From an uncultured Chlorobiaceae bacterium (GTDB taxonomy: Bacteria > Bacteroidota > Chlorobiia > Chlorobiales > Chlorobiaceae): 64,000 nucleotides of DNA. Below, in pieces: positions 9,172-18,715 of this stretch. Where the stretch lies: NCBI GenBank assembly GCA_903839405.1, contig CAIMCD010000035.1, positions 1 through 64,000 on the forward strand. The letters are read 5' to 3'. A program made the translations under genes and the position numbers. The notes beneath the pieces are model-generated. The model was not told where the DNA came from. It did no database searches and was given only the letters and a program-made list of their open reading frames with translations. Every line of letters starts with the position of its first letter. Position 1 is the stretch's first letter.

Positions 9172-11553
9172 CTACACGACTTTCCTGCTCAACCGCCTGC
9201 CAATCACACCTCCGACCACCATCAGCAGCGCAACGATAAATGCAGCAAGGGAGATCTTTTGGCCGAGTTCAAAGAGGCTTCGGTCGTAGGTGAAGCGCAC
9301 CTCACGGCTTCCGGCAGGCACAATAACCCCGCGAAGCAGGCCGTTCACTTTTACCATTTGGGCACTCTTACCATCTATCTCCACCCTCCAGCGCTGGGGG
9401 TAGTAGACCTCGCTCACCACAAGAAAAGCCTCACGGGGTGCTGAAACCTTCAGAAGCATACGCTCCGCTGTCGCATCAAGTGCGGTGACCGCAGCCGGGG
9501 CAAAGGTGCGGCTGCGGCTCCAGAGCGAGCCATCCACCAAGGCCACGCCGGCAGGAGTATCGTCACTTTGCAGGCGGGCAAAAAGCTCATCATCGCTGCC
9601 AACCGGAATTACCCTCGTGGCAAACCATGCTCTCGGAAGCGCGCCCTGCAGCCGGTAGACACTCACCGGCACCGGGCCGGTAGCAAGCTGGAGTTGGCCG
9701 CTTTTAACCAGCTCCAGCGCCGGGTGGTCAATTGGCTGGGGGGTGATGATGTAGCCGACGTTGAGCATCCGCAGCACACCAAGGCTTGCAAGGTTCTGGG
9801 TTTTTGCAAGCAGCTCCTCGTAGAGCTTCAGCTTTGCGGGGTGGTAACCGCCCACCGACTCAATGCCCGAGAGGGCAAACTTGTTCTCCGCAAAGAGCGG
9901 GCCGGCAGGATAGATTCTGAAGGGGACTTTCTGCGCCGCAAGATAGCGGGTAATCTCATCCGGCTCGAAGCCGCGCTCCACCGTTCTGCGCTCAGCCAGC
10001 ACCGGGGTTCGCAGCGAGGCGGTTGAGGGGTTGACAATCTGCAGGTCACTCCAGAGGAGATCCGCGAGCGCAACAAAAAGCAGCAGCGAAACCGCAACCG
10101 TGCGCTTGAGCCGGTTGGTAACCGCAAGCAGCACCACTCCGGCTGAGAGAGTTGCCACAAGCGTCACCGTCCAGAAGCTCCCTTTCAAATTCTCCCACCG
10201 CACCTGGTTCACCATAAAGGAGAGATCAAAGCTCTCAACCGGAGGAGCTGGAAAGATCGAACGGAAAAATCCTTCAAGGTTCTGCTCAAACGCCAGGAAA
10301 AGAATAATAACGACCGCAAGCCCGAGCGCTCCGAGGCGCAGCGGCTTGAGCAACCCGGCAATCGTTGGACGCTCAAGCAGTTCATTCACCCCACGGGCCG
10401 CAAGCAGAGCCAAAACCAGATAGAGCATGATGAGCGCCATTGATGGGACCCTGAAGTGGCTGAAGAGCGGCGCTGCATGGTAGAAGAGCGAGAAGATGGG
10501 GCTAAAAAAACTTCCGAATGAGAGCAGCAGTGCAAAACAAAGGCCGGTCAGAAGAAAGCGGGTCAGCGACTCCTTCCGGCCGATAACCGCACCGCCTATG
10601 GCAAGCAGCAACACGGCTATCCCTGCATAGTGGGGAAAGTCGGTAAAAGGCATAAATCCCCAGTAGGTCACTCCGCCAAAGCCAAAAAAACCCGGCACCA
10701 GAAAGGTGAGCAGCTCCAAGGGGTGCATCGACCAGAGCGTTGCATACTCCCACGCCGCCGCTCCGCCACCTGCAGCCACCCCTCTCACCGACTGGGAGGC
10801 ATACTGCGAGGCCGGGAGAAAGATCGATGCCGACATGCCAACCCCGCACCCAAGCGCCACAATTAACAGCAACAAACGACGTACGATGAAGGGGCCGCCC
10901 TCCTTTTTTTGCGAATCACGACGTGAGAAAATCAGAAAGAGAGCGAGCAGCGCCGTCAGCAACCAGCTATACCAGGCAATCTGGACATGAGCCCGCTGCA
11001 ACTGAAAGCCGGCAATCAGGGCAAGGGTGCCCGCGTCGAGCAGCCGGCCACGATCCAGAAGTCGCATGGTGGCCCAGAGCATCCAGGGCATATATGCCGC
11101 ACTCATCAACTGGCTCCCGTGACCATGCACCAGCATGGTGGTCATAAAGGGATTGAACATAAAGAGCGCACCGCCGAAAAAAGCCGCAACCCGTTTCAGG
11201 CGAAGCTCCCCAAGGAGCATAAAAACCCCCAACCCGGCAAAAATGAGATGGAGAAGCTGCAGAAGCGTAGCGTCAGGATGGAAAAGGGAGAGGAGCAGAT
11301 TGGGATAGTAGAGACCGCTGAGATAGCTGAAGGCCTCCACCGTCGGCATACCGGAAAAGACCCACGGCTGCCAGAGCGGATAAAGGCCGCTGGCCTCCTG
11401 CAGCCGCTCGAGCGCCATCGAGAGCGCCTGTGGCACCAGCGAATCGGGCGAGGCCGGAACCTTTGAAAGAAAAACCAGTTGGTAAAACGGGAGAATAGCC
11501 AGCACCGTGTAGCCGGCCAGCACCATAACGAGAGGGAGGATATTTTTCTTCAC
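9172..11553 (-). CDS. YfhO-like multi-pass membrane protein
   Basis: The 793-residue protein has an N-terminal signal-anchor helix and roughly a dozen hydrophobic segments through residue ~500, a periplasmic or extracellular domain (~residues 500-740) and a last helix before the basic tail RRLSRKVV. The layout and the C-terminal pattern FLVVSEVYYPQRWRVEIDGK match the YfhO family, GT-C-like membrane proteins tied to cell-surface glycosylation in Gram-positive species. The start is GTG, five bases after the flippase stop, so it is the last gene of the polysaccharide operon. The substrate is unknown; a lipid-linked sugar transfer role is inference. Confidence 0.8.
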   Translation of the reverse strand: MKKNILPLVMVLAGYTVLAILPFYQLVFLSKVPASPDSLVPQALSMALERLQEASGLYPLWQPWVFSGMPTVEAFSYLSGLYYPNLLLSLFHPDATLLQLLHLIFAGLGVFMLLGELRLKRVAAFFGGALFMFNPFMTTMLVHGHGSQLMSAAYMPWMLWATMRLLDRGRLLDAGTLALIAGFQLQRAHVQIAWYSWLLTALLALFLIFSRRDSQKKEGGPFIVRRLLLLIVALGCGVGMSASIFLPASQYASQSVRGVAAGGGAAAWEYATLWSMHPLELLTFLVPGFFGFGGVTYWGFMPFTDFPHYAGIAVLLLAIGGAVIGRKESLTRFLLTGLCFALLLSFGSFFSPIFSLFYHAAPLFSHFRVPSMALIMLYLVLALLAARGVNELLERPTIAGLLKPLRLGALGLAVVIILFLAFEQNLEGFFRSIFPAPPVESFDLSFMVNQVRWENLKGSFWTVTLVATLSAGVVLLAVTNRLKRTVAVSLLLFVALADLLWSDLQIVNPSTASLRTPVLAERRTVERGFEPDEITRYLAAQKVPFRIYPAGPLFAENKFALSGIESVGGYHPAKLKLYEELLAKTQNLASLGVLRMLNVGYIITPQPIDHPALELVKSGQLQLATGPVPVSVYRLQGALPRAWFATRVIPVGSDDELFARLQSDDTPAGVALVDGSLWSRSRTFAPAAVTALDATAERMLLKVSAPREAFLVVSEVYYPQRWRVEIDGKSAQMVKVNGLLRGVIVPAGSREVRFTYDRSLFELGQKISLAAFIVALLMVVGGVIGRRLSRKVV

Positions 11554-11558
11554 AACGC

Positions 11559-13052
11559 TTATTTTCCCGGTTCCTTGTTAAAAAACGGCAGTGCTTTCAA
11601 GATAATCTCCCGCTCCTCCTCTTCCAACTTCAGGCTGAGCAGCACGATAGTATAGCTGCCAAACGAAAGTAGAGCACCCAGCGAAAGCGCGGCAAGAGGC
11701 GGCAGGGAGAGCAGCCAGCCTCTCAGAAGCAGAAGCAGGAGGCCGGTCAGGAGTGCTGCCGCAAAGGGTTTCCAGAGCGCTTTTGAGAAGGGGTGAATCT
11801 TCAGGAAATAACGGGTCTCGGCAAGGCGAAGCGAGGAGAGCAGAAAAAACACAAACAAGGAGGCAAGCGCCGCGCCGTTTATCCCCATCCGAGGAATCAG
11901 GAAGAGGTTAAGGGTAACCTGCAACCCAAGGGCCAGAAGGGCATTAAAAAGGCTGAGGCGCGCATAGCCCGTCATGGCGAGCACCGTGCCTGATAAGCCC
12001 AAAGAGGCCTGCAGAAAAGAGGCTCCGGTCAGTAGCAGGAGAGCGGTACTGCTGGCGGTAAAGCGTGCACCAAAGAGCCCAAGCACCGGCTCGGGCAGCA
12101 CCATAAAGAGCAAAAAGGGCGGCATCACCACGGCCACAATCCAGCGCGTCACCATCTTGTAGATCTGCCCGATCTCCGCCCGCTGACCTCCGGCATGGAG
12201 TTCAGCAATCATCGGAGCGGCAATGCCCGAAAAGGCAAGCAGCACGGAGCGGATCAGCCCTGCCGTCCGGGCGGCCGGATGGTAGAGCCCCACAGTTGCC
12301 GTATCGGTAAACAGGCCAAGCATCATGACATCAAGCCAGTGGGTCATCATGCTCAAGAGCGAGACCACCATAAAGGGCAAGGCGTAGGAGAGCATGGCCC
12401 GGTCGATGGAGGCGTGGAGAATATCCCCCCGCAGCAGGCCGCACTCTTTGGCGAGCAAAGGGCGTATCCAGAAAAATGCCGATACCCCTGCAAGCGCAAA
12501 AGGAAAGAGCAGTGCCGCCGCCTGACCAGCCGTATAACGAAAGAGAAGGGTTAGGAGCAGCAGTAGGAGAGGGCTCAAGACCTGGGTAGCAATAATTTTC
12601 GGCTGGAGCTTGCGGAAGCCCTGCATGGCATGGCCGAAAAGCACGGTCGCCACATTGAAGGGAATTGCGGCCGCATAACAGCAGAGCGCAAGTTGCAAAA
12701 GGTTGCGCCCATGAAGCTGCGTAGCAAGAGTGCCTGAAAAGAGCAGCAGCAGCAGGAGCACAACGAGTGAAAACAAGAGTCCGCTTTTAACGGCTGAACC
12801 AATCGCTGCCCTCTGGCCCGCCGGATTGGAGGCCTGCATACTGACAAAGCGCACCAAAGCGGAATCAAGCCCGGCAAGAGCCACCACCTCGGCAATCTGG
12901 ATCACCCCGATTGTCAGGGCATAAATGCCAAGGGCATCGGCTCCAAGCAGCCGTGCAACCAAAAGGTTATAGCCAAACCGGATAAGCTGGCCGAAAAGGA
13001 AGCCGGCAAAAGAGAATCCCGCCTGGCCTGCAATAACCCGGTTGCGGTTCAC
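11559..13052 (-). CDS. Polysaccharide flippase, MOP superfamily (Wzx-like)
   Basis: The 497-residue product has about 12-14 membrane helices and an N-terminus (GFSFAGFLFGQLIRFGYNLLVARLLGADALGIYAL) typical of lipid-linked oligosaccharide flippases of the MOP/polysaccharide-biosynthesis family. I start it at the GTG at 13052, which overlaps the stop of the preceding glycosyltransferase as GTGA and has AGGAG eight bases upstream; an upstream frame extension would run into that gene. With the neighbouring transferases it probably moves a lipid-linked glycan across the inner membrane. The glycan itself cannot be predicted. Confidence 0.85.
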   Translation of the reverse strand: MNRNRVIAGQAGFSFAGFLFGQLIRFGYNLLVARLLGADALGIYALTIGVIQIAEVVALAGLDSALVRFVSMQASNPAGQRAAIGSAVKSGLLFSLVVLLLLLLFSGTLATQLHGRNLLQLALCCYAAAIPFNVATVLFGHAMQGFRKLQPKIIATQVLSPLLLLLLTLLFRYTAGQAAALLFPFALAGVSAFFWIRPLLAKECGLLRGDILHASIDRAMLSYALPFMVVSLLSMMTHWLDVMMLGLFTDTATVGLYHPAARTAGLIRSVLLAFSGIAAPMIAELHAGGQRAEIGQIYKMVTRWIVAVVMPPFLLFMVLPEPVLGLFGARFTASSTALLLLTGASFLQASLGLSGTVLAMTGYARLSLFNALLALGLQVTLNLFLIPRMGINGAALASLFVFFLLSSLRLAETRYFLKIHPFSKALWKPFAAALLTGLLLLLLRGWLLSLPPLAALSLGALLSFGSYTIVLLSLKLEEEEREIILKALPFFNKEPGK

Positions 13053-14227
13053 GGGAGCTGCTCCTCCCGAGCCCTCAGCAGCTCCTGCACCATTCGGGCG
13101 GCAAGCGCGTCCCAACTGTGCTGCCGCGCAAACTCCTGGCGAAGCTCCCGCCGCTGGTCACGGAGCGCTTCCGGCACCATCCGTACAAACTCTTCGGCTG
13201 AATCGGCTACATGCACCACATCCCTGGCCCGCTCAACCGCACTGCAATAGTTCATGGAAAGCACCGGCACACCCGATGCGGTATACTCATAGAGCTTGTT
13301 CGGGTGGGAGACCCCTTTGAGCTGGTTGCGCAAAAGAGGAATCAAGGCCACGTCAAAGCGCTGCACCCATGCTGGCAGTTCGCTATACTCCACCTTGCCG
13401 AAATAGTGCACATTCGTTAGCCGGTTGATCGCCTCCTGCTTTTTCCACCACTCCCGCCCGTAAGCCGGGCCCAGCAGCACAATCTGGTACTCCGGCCATG
13501 CACGGGCCGTGGCCGCAAGAAGCGGAACATCGAGCCAGTCCATCGCCCCGGCATATCCCAGAATCACCCGGCCCACTCCTCCAATTCCGGCAAGCTGGAC
13601 GGGAATCTCACGGCGGGGGGTAGCAAAATGACTGAACTCAACGCCGTTGCCAAGCTCAATTTGGCGTACACCTTCCGGCAGTGCAAGACGCTCGGTCAAT
13701 TCACGACTTACGCTGAAAAGCAACTGCACCTTTGCGAGGAAGGTGTCGAGATACCCTTTCAGCCAGGGTGGAGTGCCGGGAAAGGCAAGGTGATCATCAT
13801 TGGCATCATAAAAACGGAGCCGGCACCGCATGACTGCGGCAATCCTGCCCCAGTAGATATTCGAGAGGCCGATAATCCTCTCGGAGGAAGCAAATCCAAG
13901 CAGATTCACCCACGAGAGCATCACCACCAAGCCGGGCAAAGAGAGGAGCTGGCGCAGAAGCGGGTTATCGAGCCAGCGGCCAAAGCGGAAGGGGACGCTC
14001 TTCAGAAACGGCACCGTCACCACCCACACCCTCCCCCGCTTGACCGGCACCCAGTGGTGGCGCCGCCCAAGGGCGAAGGGTTCGATGAACAGAATTTTCC
14101 ACTCTTCCGGAAATCGCGCCAAGAGGCGCTGTTTCCGGGTTGAGAGAAAATCCCACTGTATTTCGGAAAACCAGACCAGCCTTACCGGGCCGGAAGGTTT
14201 GTTCCTACTGCTGAACGGCAAGTTCAT
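13049..14227 (-). CDS. Glycosyltransferase, GT4-like (GT-B fold)
   Basis: About 392 residues. The C-terminal half carries the GT-B pattern of GT4-type transferases: GYAGAMDWLDVPLL, ALIPLLRNQLKGVSHPNKLYEYTASGVPVLS, the usual donor-nucleotide binding segment with a glutamate in LYEY. The N-terminal half has LSWVNLLGFASSERIIGLSN in the acceptor domain. I prefer the ATG at 14227 because AAAGG lies nine bases upstream; an ATG at 14245 is also in frame. It overlaps the end of the methyltransferase slightly and the flippase by four bases. Donor and acceptor are unknown. Confidence 0.82.
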   Translation of the reverse strand: MNLPFSSRNKPSGPVRLVWFSEIQWDFLSTRKQRLLARFPEEWKILFIEPFALGRRHHWVPVKRGRVWVVTVPFLKSVPFRFGRWLDNPLLRQLLSLPGLVVMLSWVNLLGFASSERIIGLSNIYWGRIAAVMRCRLRFYDANDDHLAFPGTPPWLKGYLDTFLAKVQLLFSVSRELTERLALPEGVRQIELGNGVEFSHFATPRREIPVQLAGIGGVGRVILGYAGAMDWLDVPLLAATARAWPEYQIVLLGPAYGREWWKKQEAINRLTNVHYFGKVEYSELPAWVQRFDVALIPLLRNQLKGVSHPNKLYEYTASGVPVLSMNYCSAVERARDVVHVADSAEEFVRMVPEALRDQRRELRQEFARQHSWDALAARMVQELLRAREEQLP

Positions 14228-14774
14228 ATATCTGTACCTTTTCATACCAGGCCCGCAATAGCGGCTTCACTCCCCTGCAATAAAACCACGGTTGGCGGAT
14301 ACGAAACTCCCCCTTCCGGACTACCCTGAACCCCGCACGCTGAAAGAGCGCATGGGCCGCAGCTCCACTCATCTCATGAAAGTGATCAGGACTAGCCAGA
14401 AACTCCGGCTTGTGCAGCGGCATCGAGACAAAAAGCCGCGCCCCCTCACCCCTGAGTACCCCTTTAACCTCAAGCAATGCATGGAGCGGATTGTAGAGAT
14501 GCTCCAGCACCTCAAAAGCGGTCACCACCTTATACTCCCCCTCAAGCCTTTCAAGATCAAGATCCACCTGTGTGTTCGTAAAGGGAGCACCGAAAAGCTC
14601 TTCAAGCATACCGGTCAGGGGAGTCCGCTCGCCCAGATCAAGCCCAACTGAAAAAGCCGTGCCAGCAAGTGCCGAGTGCTCCAGAAAGCTGAAGGTTTTA
14701 CGCCAGCGAATTCCGTGAGCCTTTTCAGCGAGATAGGCTTCATCAATCACCGTCCGGTAGCGGCTCTCTGTCAT
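14205..14774 (-). CDS. Class I SAM-dependent methyltransferase
   Basis: The 189-residue product resembles type 11/12 methyltransferases: it has AGTAFSVGLDLGERTPL (a diverged SAM-binding loop) followed by EYKVVTAFEVLEHLYNP and then GARLFVSMPLHKPEF. The EVLEHL motif is typical of this group. The start ATG at 14774 overlaps the preceding gene's TGA as ATGA, and an open frame further upstream is only a shadow of that gene. In this operon it probably methylates a sugar or glycolipid intermediate; this is inference from context. Confidence 0.8.
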   Translation of the reverse strand: MTESRYRTVIDEAYLAEKAHGIRWRKTFSFLEHSALAGTAFSVGLDLGERTPLTGMLEELFGAPFTNTQVDLDLERLEGEYKVVTAFEVLEHLYNPLHALLEVKGVLRGEGARLFVSMPLHKPEFLASPDHFHEMSGAAAHALFQRAGFRVVRKGEFRIRQPWFYCRGVKPLLRAWYEKVQIYELAVQQ

Positions 14775-15634
14775 GCGCCCTCCCCCTGCTTCACCTGTTT
14801 CGAACGCTTCATTCTCACACCCTCCCCCAGACTCGCCACCGTACGCAGCGGCAGGAGCAGGAGATAGAGGCAATATGCGCTCCAGGCCCGATGCTTCCGA
14901 AACAACCGTAGCGTTCCGAGCGTTTTTTTCCACCCCTTCCGCAGAGGGCTCGCCGGAAGCGAGGCTGAAACCTTGTGCCACACCCTTGACGAGGGCACGT
15001 AGGTAATGCTCATCCCCATGGAGCGAATCCGCAGGGAGAGATCCACATCCTCCGCATACATCCTGAACGATTCATCAAACCCTCCAACCTCCTGAAAATC
15101 CCGAGAGCGCATGGCCATGCAGCACCCTGTTGCATAGCCGGTCGTTCCCGCACGATCAAACTCCGGAGCATCGGCTTTGCGAAGACCCCGATGGCGGATA
15201 AGGCCGGTAGTGAGATTCACCTCTCCTCCGGCGTACCAGAGGGTTTCAGAACGGTCAAAATAGAAAATTTTCGGCACCGCAATTCCCACTGCCGGATCCC
15301 GCTGCAAGGTTTCAATGAGCGGCTTGCAAAAATCAGCATCCACAACCGTATCGTTGTTCAAAAAAATTACATACTCTGCTCCTGTCTCAACCGCCCGGCG
15401 GAAACCGGCATTGTTGCCGCCCCCGTAGCCAAGGTTGGAGGAGAGCTGCAGAAGTTCGGTTTGAGGGAACTCCTTGCGGATTCGCTCCACCGATCCATCG
15501 GTTGAGTGGTTATCAACCACCAGCACCCGCGAGGAAGAGTCAAGGACGCGGGCGAGCGAACGGAGGCAGCAAATGGTATCCTCCCCGCCATTCCAGTTGA
15601 GGAGCACAATCGTGGTCACCGGCGCCATCGTCAT
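14771..15634 (-). CDS. Glycosyltransferase family 2 (rhamnosyltransferase-like)
   Basis: The 287-residue product has the GT-A fold of family 2: TTIVLLNWNGGEDTICCLRSL at the N-terminus, the LGYGGGNNAGFR segment, the DXD-type EYVIFLNNDTVVD and, further on, GGFDESFRMYAEDVDLSLRIRSMG, a hallmark of WbbL/rhamnosyltransferase-type enzymes. The C-terminus carries a hydrophobic helix that may anchor it to the membrane. It is joined by ATGA overlaps to both neighbours. The transferred sugar is not predictable. Confidence 0.87.
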   Translation of the reverse strand: MTMAPVTTIVLLNWNGGEDTICCLRSLARVLDSSSRVLVVDNHSTDGSVERIRKEFPQTELLQLSSNLGYGGGNNAGFRRAVETGAEYVIFLNNDTVVDADFCKPLIETLQRDPAVGIAVPKIFYFDRSETLWYAGGEVNLTTGLIRHRGLRKADAPEFDRAGTTGYATGCCMAMRSRDFQEVGGFDESFRMYAEDVDLSLRIRSMGMSITYVPSSRVWHKVSASLPASPLRKGWKKTLGTLRLFRKHRAWSAYCLYLLLLPLRTVASLGEGVRMKRSKQVKQGEGA

Positions 15635-16767
15635 TCGGCTGAAGCTACTCTTTCAAGAAAACTCCCGGCCCTGGATGCAAAAAGCTCCCAGGAGGAGTTC
15701 CGGCAAAAGGCTTCAATGGCAAGGCGCCGAGCCTCCGGACTCTTACGACTCTCCAGAAACTCCCCGACCGCCGCGGCAAACCCTTCCGACGAAACGTCAC
15801 GGGCAAGCCAGCCGGTTTCGCCGTGCTGCACCATCTCTGCAAGCGCACCTGCCGGAGTCACAATCACCGGCAAGCCGTGGCCGTAGGCAAGCTGCACCAC
15901 GCCCGACTGGGTTGCCGTCCGGTAGGGCAGCACAACCGCGTCGGCAGCAGCAAAAAAAAGAGCACTCCGTCCGCCTGGCACATATCCCGGATAGAGCCTG
16001 ACGCTCGCGGCAATGCCAAGCTCCTCAATCTGGCGGCGGTAGCCAGCCTCGTCTTCAAGAAACTGCCCGGCTACCAGAAGCTGAAGGTTTGGCTCTTGTT
16101 GCAGGATGGCCGGCATGGCCCGAAGCAGCAGGTCAAGCCCTTTGTAGCGGCGCACATAGCCAAAAAAAAGCAGCACCGGAGCATGATCGTCAAGCGCAAG
16201 TTCCCGGCGGGCATCCGATAAGGAAGGGAGTTCTCCCTCCGGCTCATAGATCGGGTGAAAGAGTTCAAGGAGAGGAATACGGGGCATGAGCGTGCGCGCC
16301 TCTTTGGAGACCTCGCCCGAAAGGGTTATCACCCCGTCAACCGAAGCCGCAAGAAGGCGACGCATCAGCGGTTCAAAAAAAAAGGAGTCGTGCGAAGAGA
16401 GGTTATGAAGCAGCACCACAACCCGGATACCGGTCATCCGGCGCATCAGATAGAGAAGCGGAGCAAGCAGCCCGCTCCAGTAGGCCACGAGCAGGAGATC
16501 GGGCTGGATTGAACGAACAAGAGGAGCCGTGGCCAGCCAGGAAAATGGGTTGAAAAGCACCAGTGGGCTTTTGGAACGGGAAGCGGAATCCGGAGATCCA
16601 TCGGTTGCGCCCTTCGTCAGAAAATCCGGATAGAGCGCCCTGAAGGGAACCGGCACAACATCATAACCCTTTGCGAGAAGGGAGTGCGTGACTTGTCCGC
16701 TGAAACGGGCAATACCGCCTTTCAGGGGAAAAAAGGGCGAGATGAATGCGATCCGCAACGCTTTCAA
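15631..16767 (-). CDS. Glycosyltransferase, GT4 family
   Basis: The 378-residue product begins with IAFISPFFPLKGGIARFS, the acceptor-domain loop of GT4 enzymes, and has the donor-domain blocks VLLFFGYVRRYKGLDLLLRAMP, VVLPYRTATQSGVVQLAYGHGLPVIVT and a loop ending GETGWLA. These fit a retaining GT-B transferase using a nucleotide sugar. It starts 24 bases after ptsH and overlaps the next gene by ATGA, so it is the first transferase of the surface-polysaccharide block. The donor is unknown. Confidence 0.88.
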   Translation of the reverse strand: MKALRIAFISPFFPLKGGIARFSGQVTHSLLAKGYDVVPVPFRALYPDFLTKGATDGSPDSASRSKSPLVLFNPFSWLATAPLVRSIQPDLLLVAYWSGLLAPLLYLMRRMTGIRVVVLLHNLSSHDSFFFEPLMRRLLAASVDGVITLSGEVSKEARTLMPRIPLLELFHPIYEPEGELPSLSDARRELALDDHAPVLLFFGYVRRYKGLDLLLRAMPAILQQEPNLQLLVAGQFLEDEAGYRRQIEELGIAASVRLYPGYVPGGRSALFFAAADAVVLPYRTATQSGVVQLAYGHGLPVIVTPAGALAEMVQHGETGWLARDVSSEGFAAAVGEFLESRKSPEARRLAIEAFCRNSSWELFASRAGSFLERVASAE

Positions 16768-16791
16768 GGATGTTCCCTCTCAGTTGTACAA

Positions 16792-17058
16792 CTATTGCTC
16801 TCCAAACCCCTGCTCAAAAAACTCCACAAGCTGGCGAGAGGCCTCTACAGCATCCTCTCCATTAAGCTTGAGCGTCAGGCGGGTACCTTTCGGTGCCGCA
16901 AGACTCATAACGCCGATAATGGACTTCGCATTGATTTCAACGCCCTCCATCTCGATAAAAAAATCGGACTTAAAGCGGGAGGCAAGCTTGACCACCGCGG
17001 CGGCAGGCCTGGTATGCAAACCGGCCTTGTTTTTAACGATCACTTCCTGAACAATCAC
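16792..17058 (-). CDS. ptsH: Phosphocarrier protein HPr
   Basis: HPr relays phosphate from PEP and enzyme I to EIIA proteins. The 88-residue product has the active-site histidine at residue 15 (KAGLHTRPAA) and Ser46 in the NAKSIIGVMSL block, the site phosphorylated by HPr kinase. The start is GTG at 17058 with GAGG seven bases upstream. It lies downstream of obg and the GNAT gene. No enzyme I or sugar-specific EII permease is in the window, so a regulatory role is likely; the EIIA-like domain on the KdpD-like protein is one conceivable partner. Confidence 0.93.
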   Translation of the reverse strand: MIVQEVIVKNKAGLHTRPAAAVVKLASRFKSDFFIEMEGVEINAKSIIGVMSLAAPKGTRLTLKLNGEDAVEASRQLVEFFEQGFGEQ

Positions 17059-17155
17059 TACGTTTCCTCTGCCTGTTTGATGATGATAGAGCTTGAACTA
17101 TGCCTGAGCTGGTTATCTCTCTCAAAGAAAAGCAGTAACGCAACCCAGGCATTTT

Positions 17156-17623
17156 TTACAGTTGCTTGACCATTGCAACCTCGTCACAAGCCATAAGCTT
17201 GGGACAATGGGTGCAATCTCTCCATATTTTCTGGGGAAAATACTCCTTCTGGATTTCGCTGTAGCCGACCCGACTAAAAAAATCACGGTTGAGCGTCAAA
17301 ACAAAAACCTCCCTAACCCCCTCCTCGCGCAACACCGTCTCGGCCTTTTCTACAAGCAGACGGCCGATACCCTTCATTTTATGACGATTAAAAACCGCCA
17401 GCGAACGAATTTCGGCAAGCTTCAGGGTGTAGAACGCAATGGCACAGCAGCCGATCACCTCGCCCTGATACTCCGCAACAAAAAAATTCCGAATATTCTC
17501 AATGATATTTTCACCCGAACGCTCCAGCATGATTCCCTGACGGGCATACTCCGCCGTGATGGCGGAAATTGCCGCAGCATCGGCCAAACGGGCATACCGT
17601 ACAACAAGCGCTTCCTGCTGCAT
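17156..17623 (-). CDS. GNAT N-acetyltransferase (ArgA-like, short form)
   Basis: The 155-residue protein has the GNAT core: GCCAIAFYTLKLAEIRSLAVFNRHKMKGIGRLLVEKAE contains the acetyl-CoA pyrophosphate loop (Q/RxxGxG-like KMKGIG). The C-terminus carries a cysteine motif, WRDCTHCPKLMACDE, seen in short stand-alone N-acetylglutamate-synthase-type proteins. That makes a role in the first step of arginine synthesis plausible but not proven. It follows obg by two bases and precedes ptsH, so it is co-transcribed with both. Confidence 0.75.
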   Translation of the reverse strand: MQQEALVVRYARLADAAAISAITAEYARQGIMLERSGENIIENIRNFFVAEYQGEVIGCCAIAFYTLKLAEIRSLAVFNRHKMKGIGRLLVEKAETVLREEGVREVFVLTLNRDFFSRVGYSEIQKEYFPQKIWRDCTHCPKLMACDEVAMVKQL

Positions 17624-17625
17624 AC

Positions 17626-18639
17626 TCAGCCGTTCACCTCATCCAATGGTTCTTCAGCCCTGGTTCGCCCTGATACCTCTTTCCAGAGCTCATCCTTGAG
17701 TTCCTTGAGACCCTCGCCCGAAACGCTTGAAATCGCCATCACCTTCACGCCCTCTTCCAGAAAAGGAATCTCAAGCGCCTCATCGGCAATATCCATTTTG
17801 GTAATCACCGCTATCCTTGGTTTCTGAAGCAGCCCCTCGTTAAATTTACCCAGCTCACCGAGCAGCATCCGGTACTCCGCCGCAATGTCCGCCGAATCGG
17901 CCGAAACCAGCACGGCAAGTATTTTGGTGCGTTCAATATGGCGAAGGAACTGCAACCCGAGCCCCTTGCCCTCGGCCGCGCCTTCGATAATGCCCGGAAT
18001 ATCCGCCATCACAAAGGATTTGTACTCCTCATAACGCACAATGCCAAGGTTCGGCACCAATGTCGTAAAGGGATAATCGGCAATTTTGGGTTTCGCGGCA
18101 CTGATCACGGAGATCAGGGTAGACTTGCCGGCATTGGGAAATCCTACCAGACCAACATCGGCCATCAGCTTCAGCTCCATTTCGAGCGTCAGCTCGTCAC
18201 CCTTCTGGCCCGGCTCCGCATGACGGGGCGCCTGATGGGTCGGGGTGGCGAAATGCTGGTTGCCGCGCCCTCCCTTGCCCCCCCGGGCAATCATGATCTC
18301 CTGATCTTCACCCGTCAAATCAGCCAGCACCTCACCGGTTTCGGCATTGCGGATAATGGTGCCGCAAGGGACATCAACCACAATATCAGCTCCATCCCTG
18401 CCAGTTTTGCGCGCTCCCTTGCCATGCACCCCGCGATCCGCAAGGTACTTCTTCTTATACTTGAAATCGAGCAAGGTTGTCAACTGCCGGTTGGTTCTCA
18501 GCCAAACATGGCCTCCACGACCGCCATCACCACCATCAGGGCCGCCCTTCGGCACAAACTTCTCCCTGCGAAAACTCACACACCCCTTGCCGCCGTCACC
18601 GGCCTGAACAAAAATAGTTGCACTATCAACAAACTTCAC
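17626..18639 (-). CDS. obg: GTPase Obg (CgtA)
   Basis: Obg is an essential GTPase that binds the 50S subunit and links ribosome assembly to stress responses. The 337-residue product has the glycine-rich Obg domain (residues 1-~158, e.g. [15 protein letters not shown]), the P-loop GFPNAGKST (166-173), the switch motif DIPGIIEGA and TKMD-type G4. It lacks the long C-terminal OCT domain of some Gram-positive homologues. It is the first gene of a minus-strand run with the GNAT and ptsH genes and is divergent from xseB. Confidence 0.95.
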   Translation of the reverse strand: MKFVDSATIFVQAGDGGKGCVSFRREKFVPKGGPDGGDGGRGGHVWLRTNRQLTTLLDFKYKKKYLADRGVHGKGARKTGRDGADIVVDVPCGTIIRNAETGEVLADLTGEDQEIMIARGGKGGRGNQHFATPTHQAPRHAEPGQKGDELTLEMELKLMADVGLVGFPNAGKSTLISVISAAKPKIADYPFTTLVPNLGIVRYEEYKSFVMADIPGIIEGAAEGKGLGLQFLRHIERTKILAVLVSADSADIAAEYRMLLGELGKFNEGLLQKPRIAVITKMDIADEALEIPFLEEGVKVMAISSVSGEGLKELKDELWKEVSGRTRAEEPLDEVNG

Positions 18640-18715
18640 TCACACACCTGCCTTTTGAAATATTCTTTCTACTTTACCTGTTATCATAAACAACACATCT
18701 GAACAAACACAAAAT

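Noticed and set aside
13052..13115. Upstream extension of the flippase ORF to 13115
   Set aside because: It is low-complexity, overlaps the preceding transferase, and the GTG at 13052 has a ribosome binding site and a GTGA overlap.
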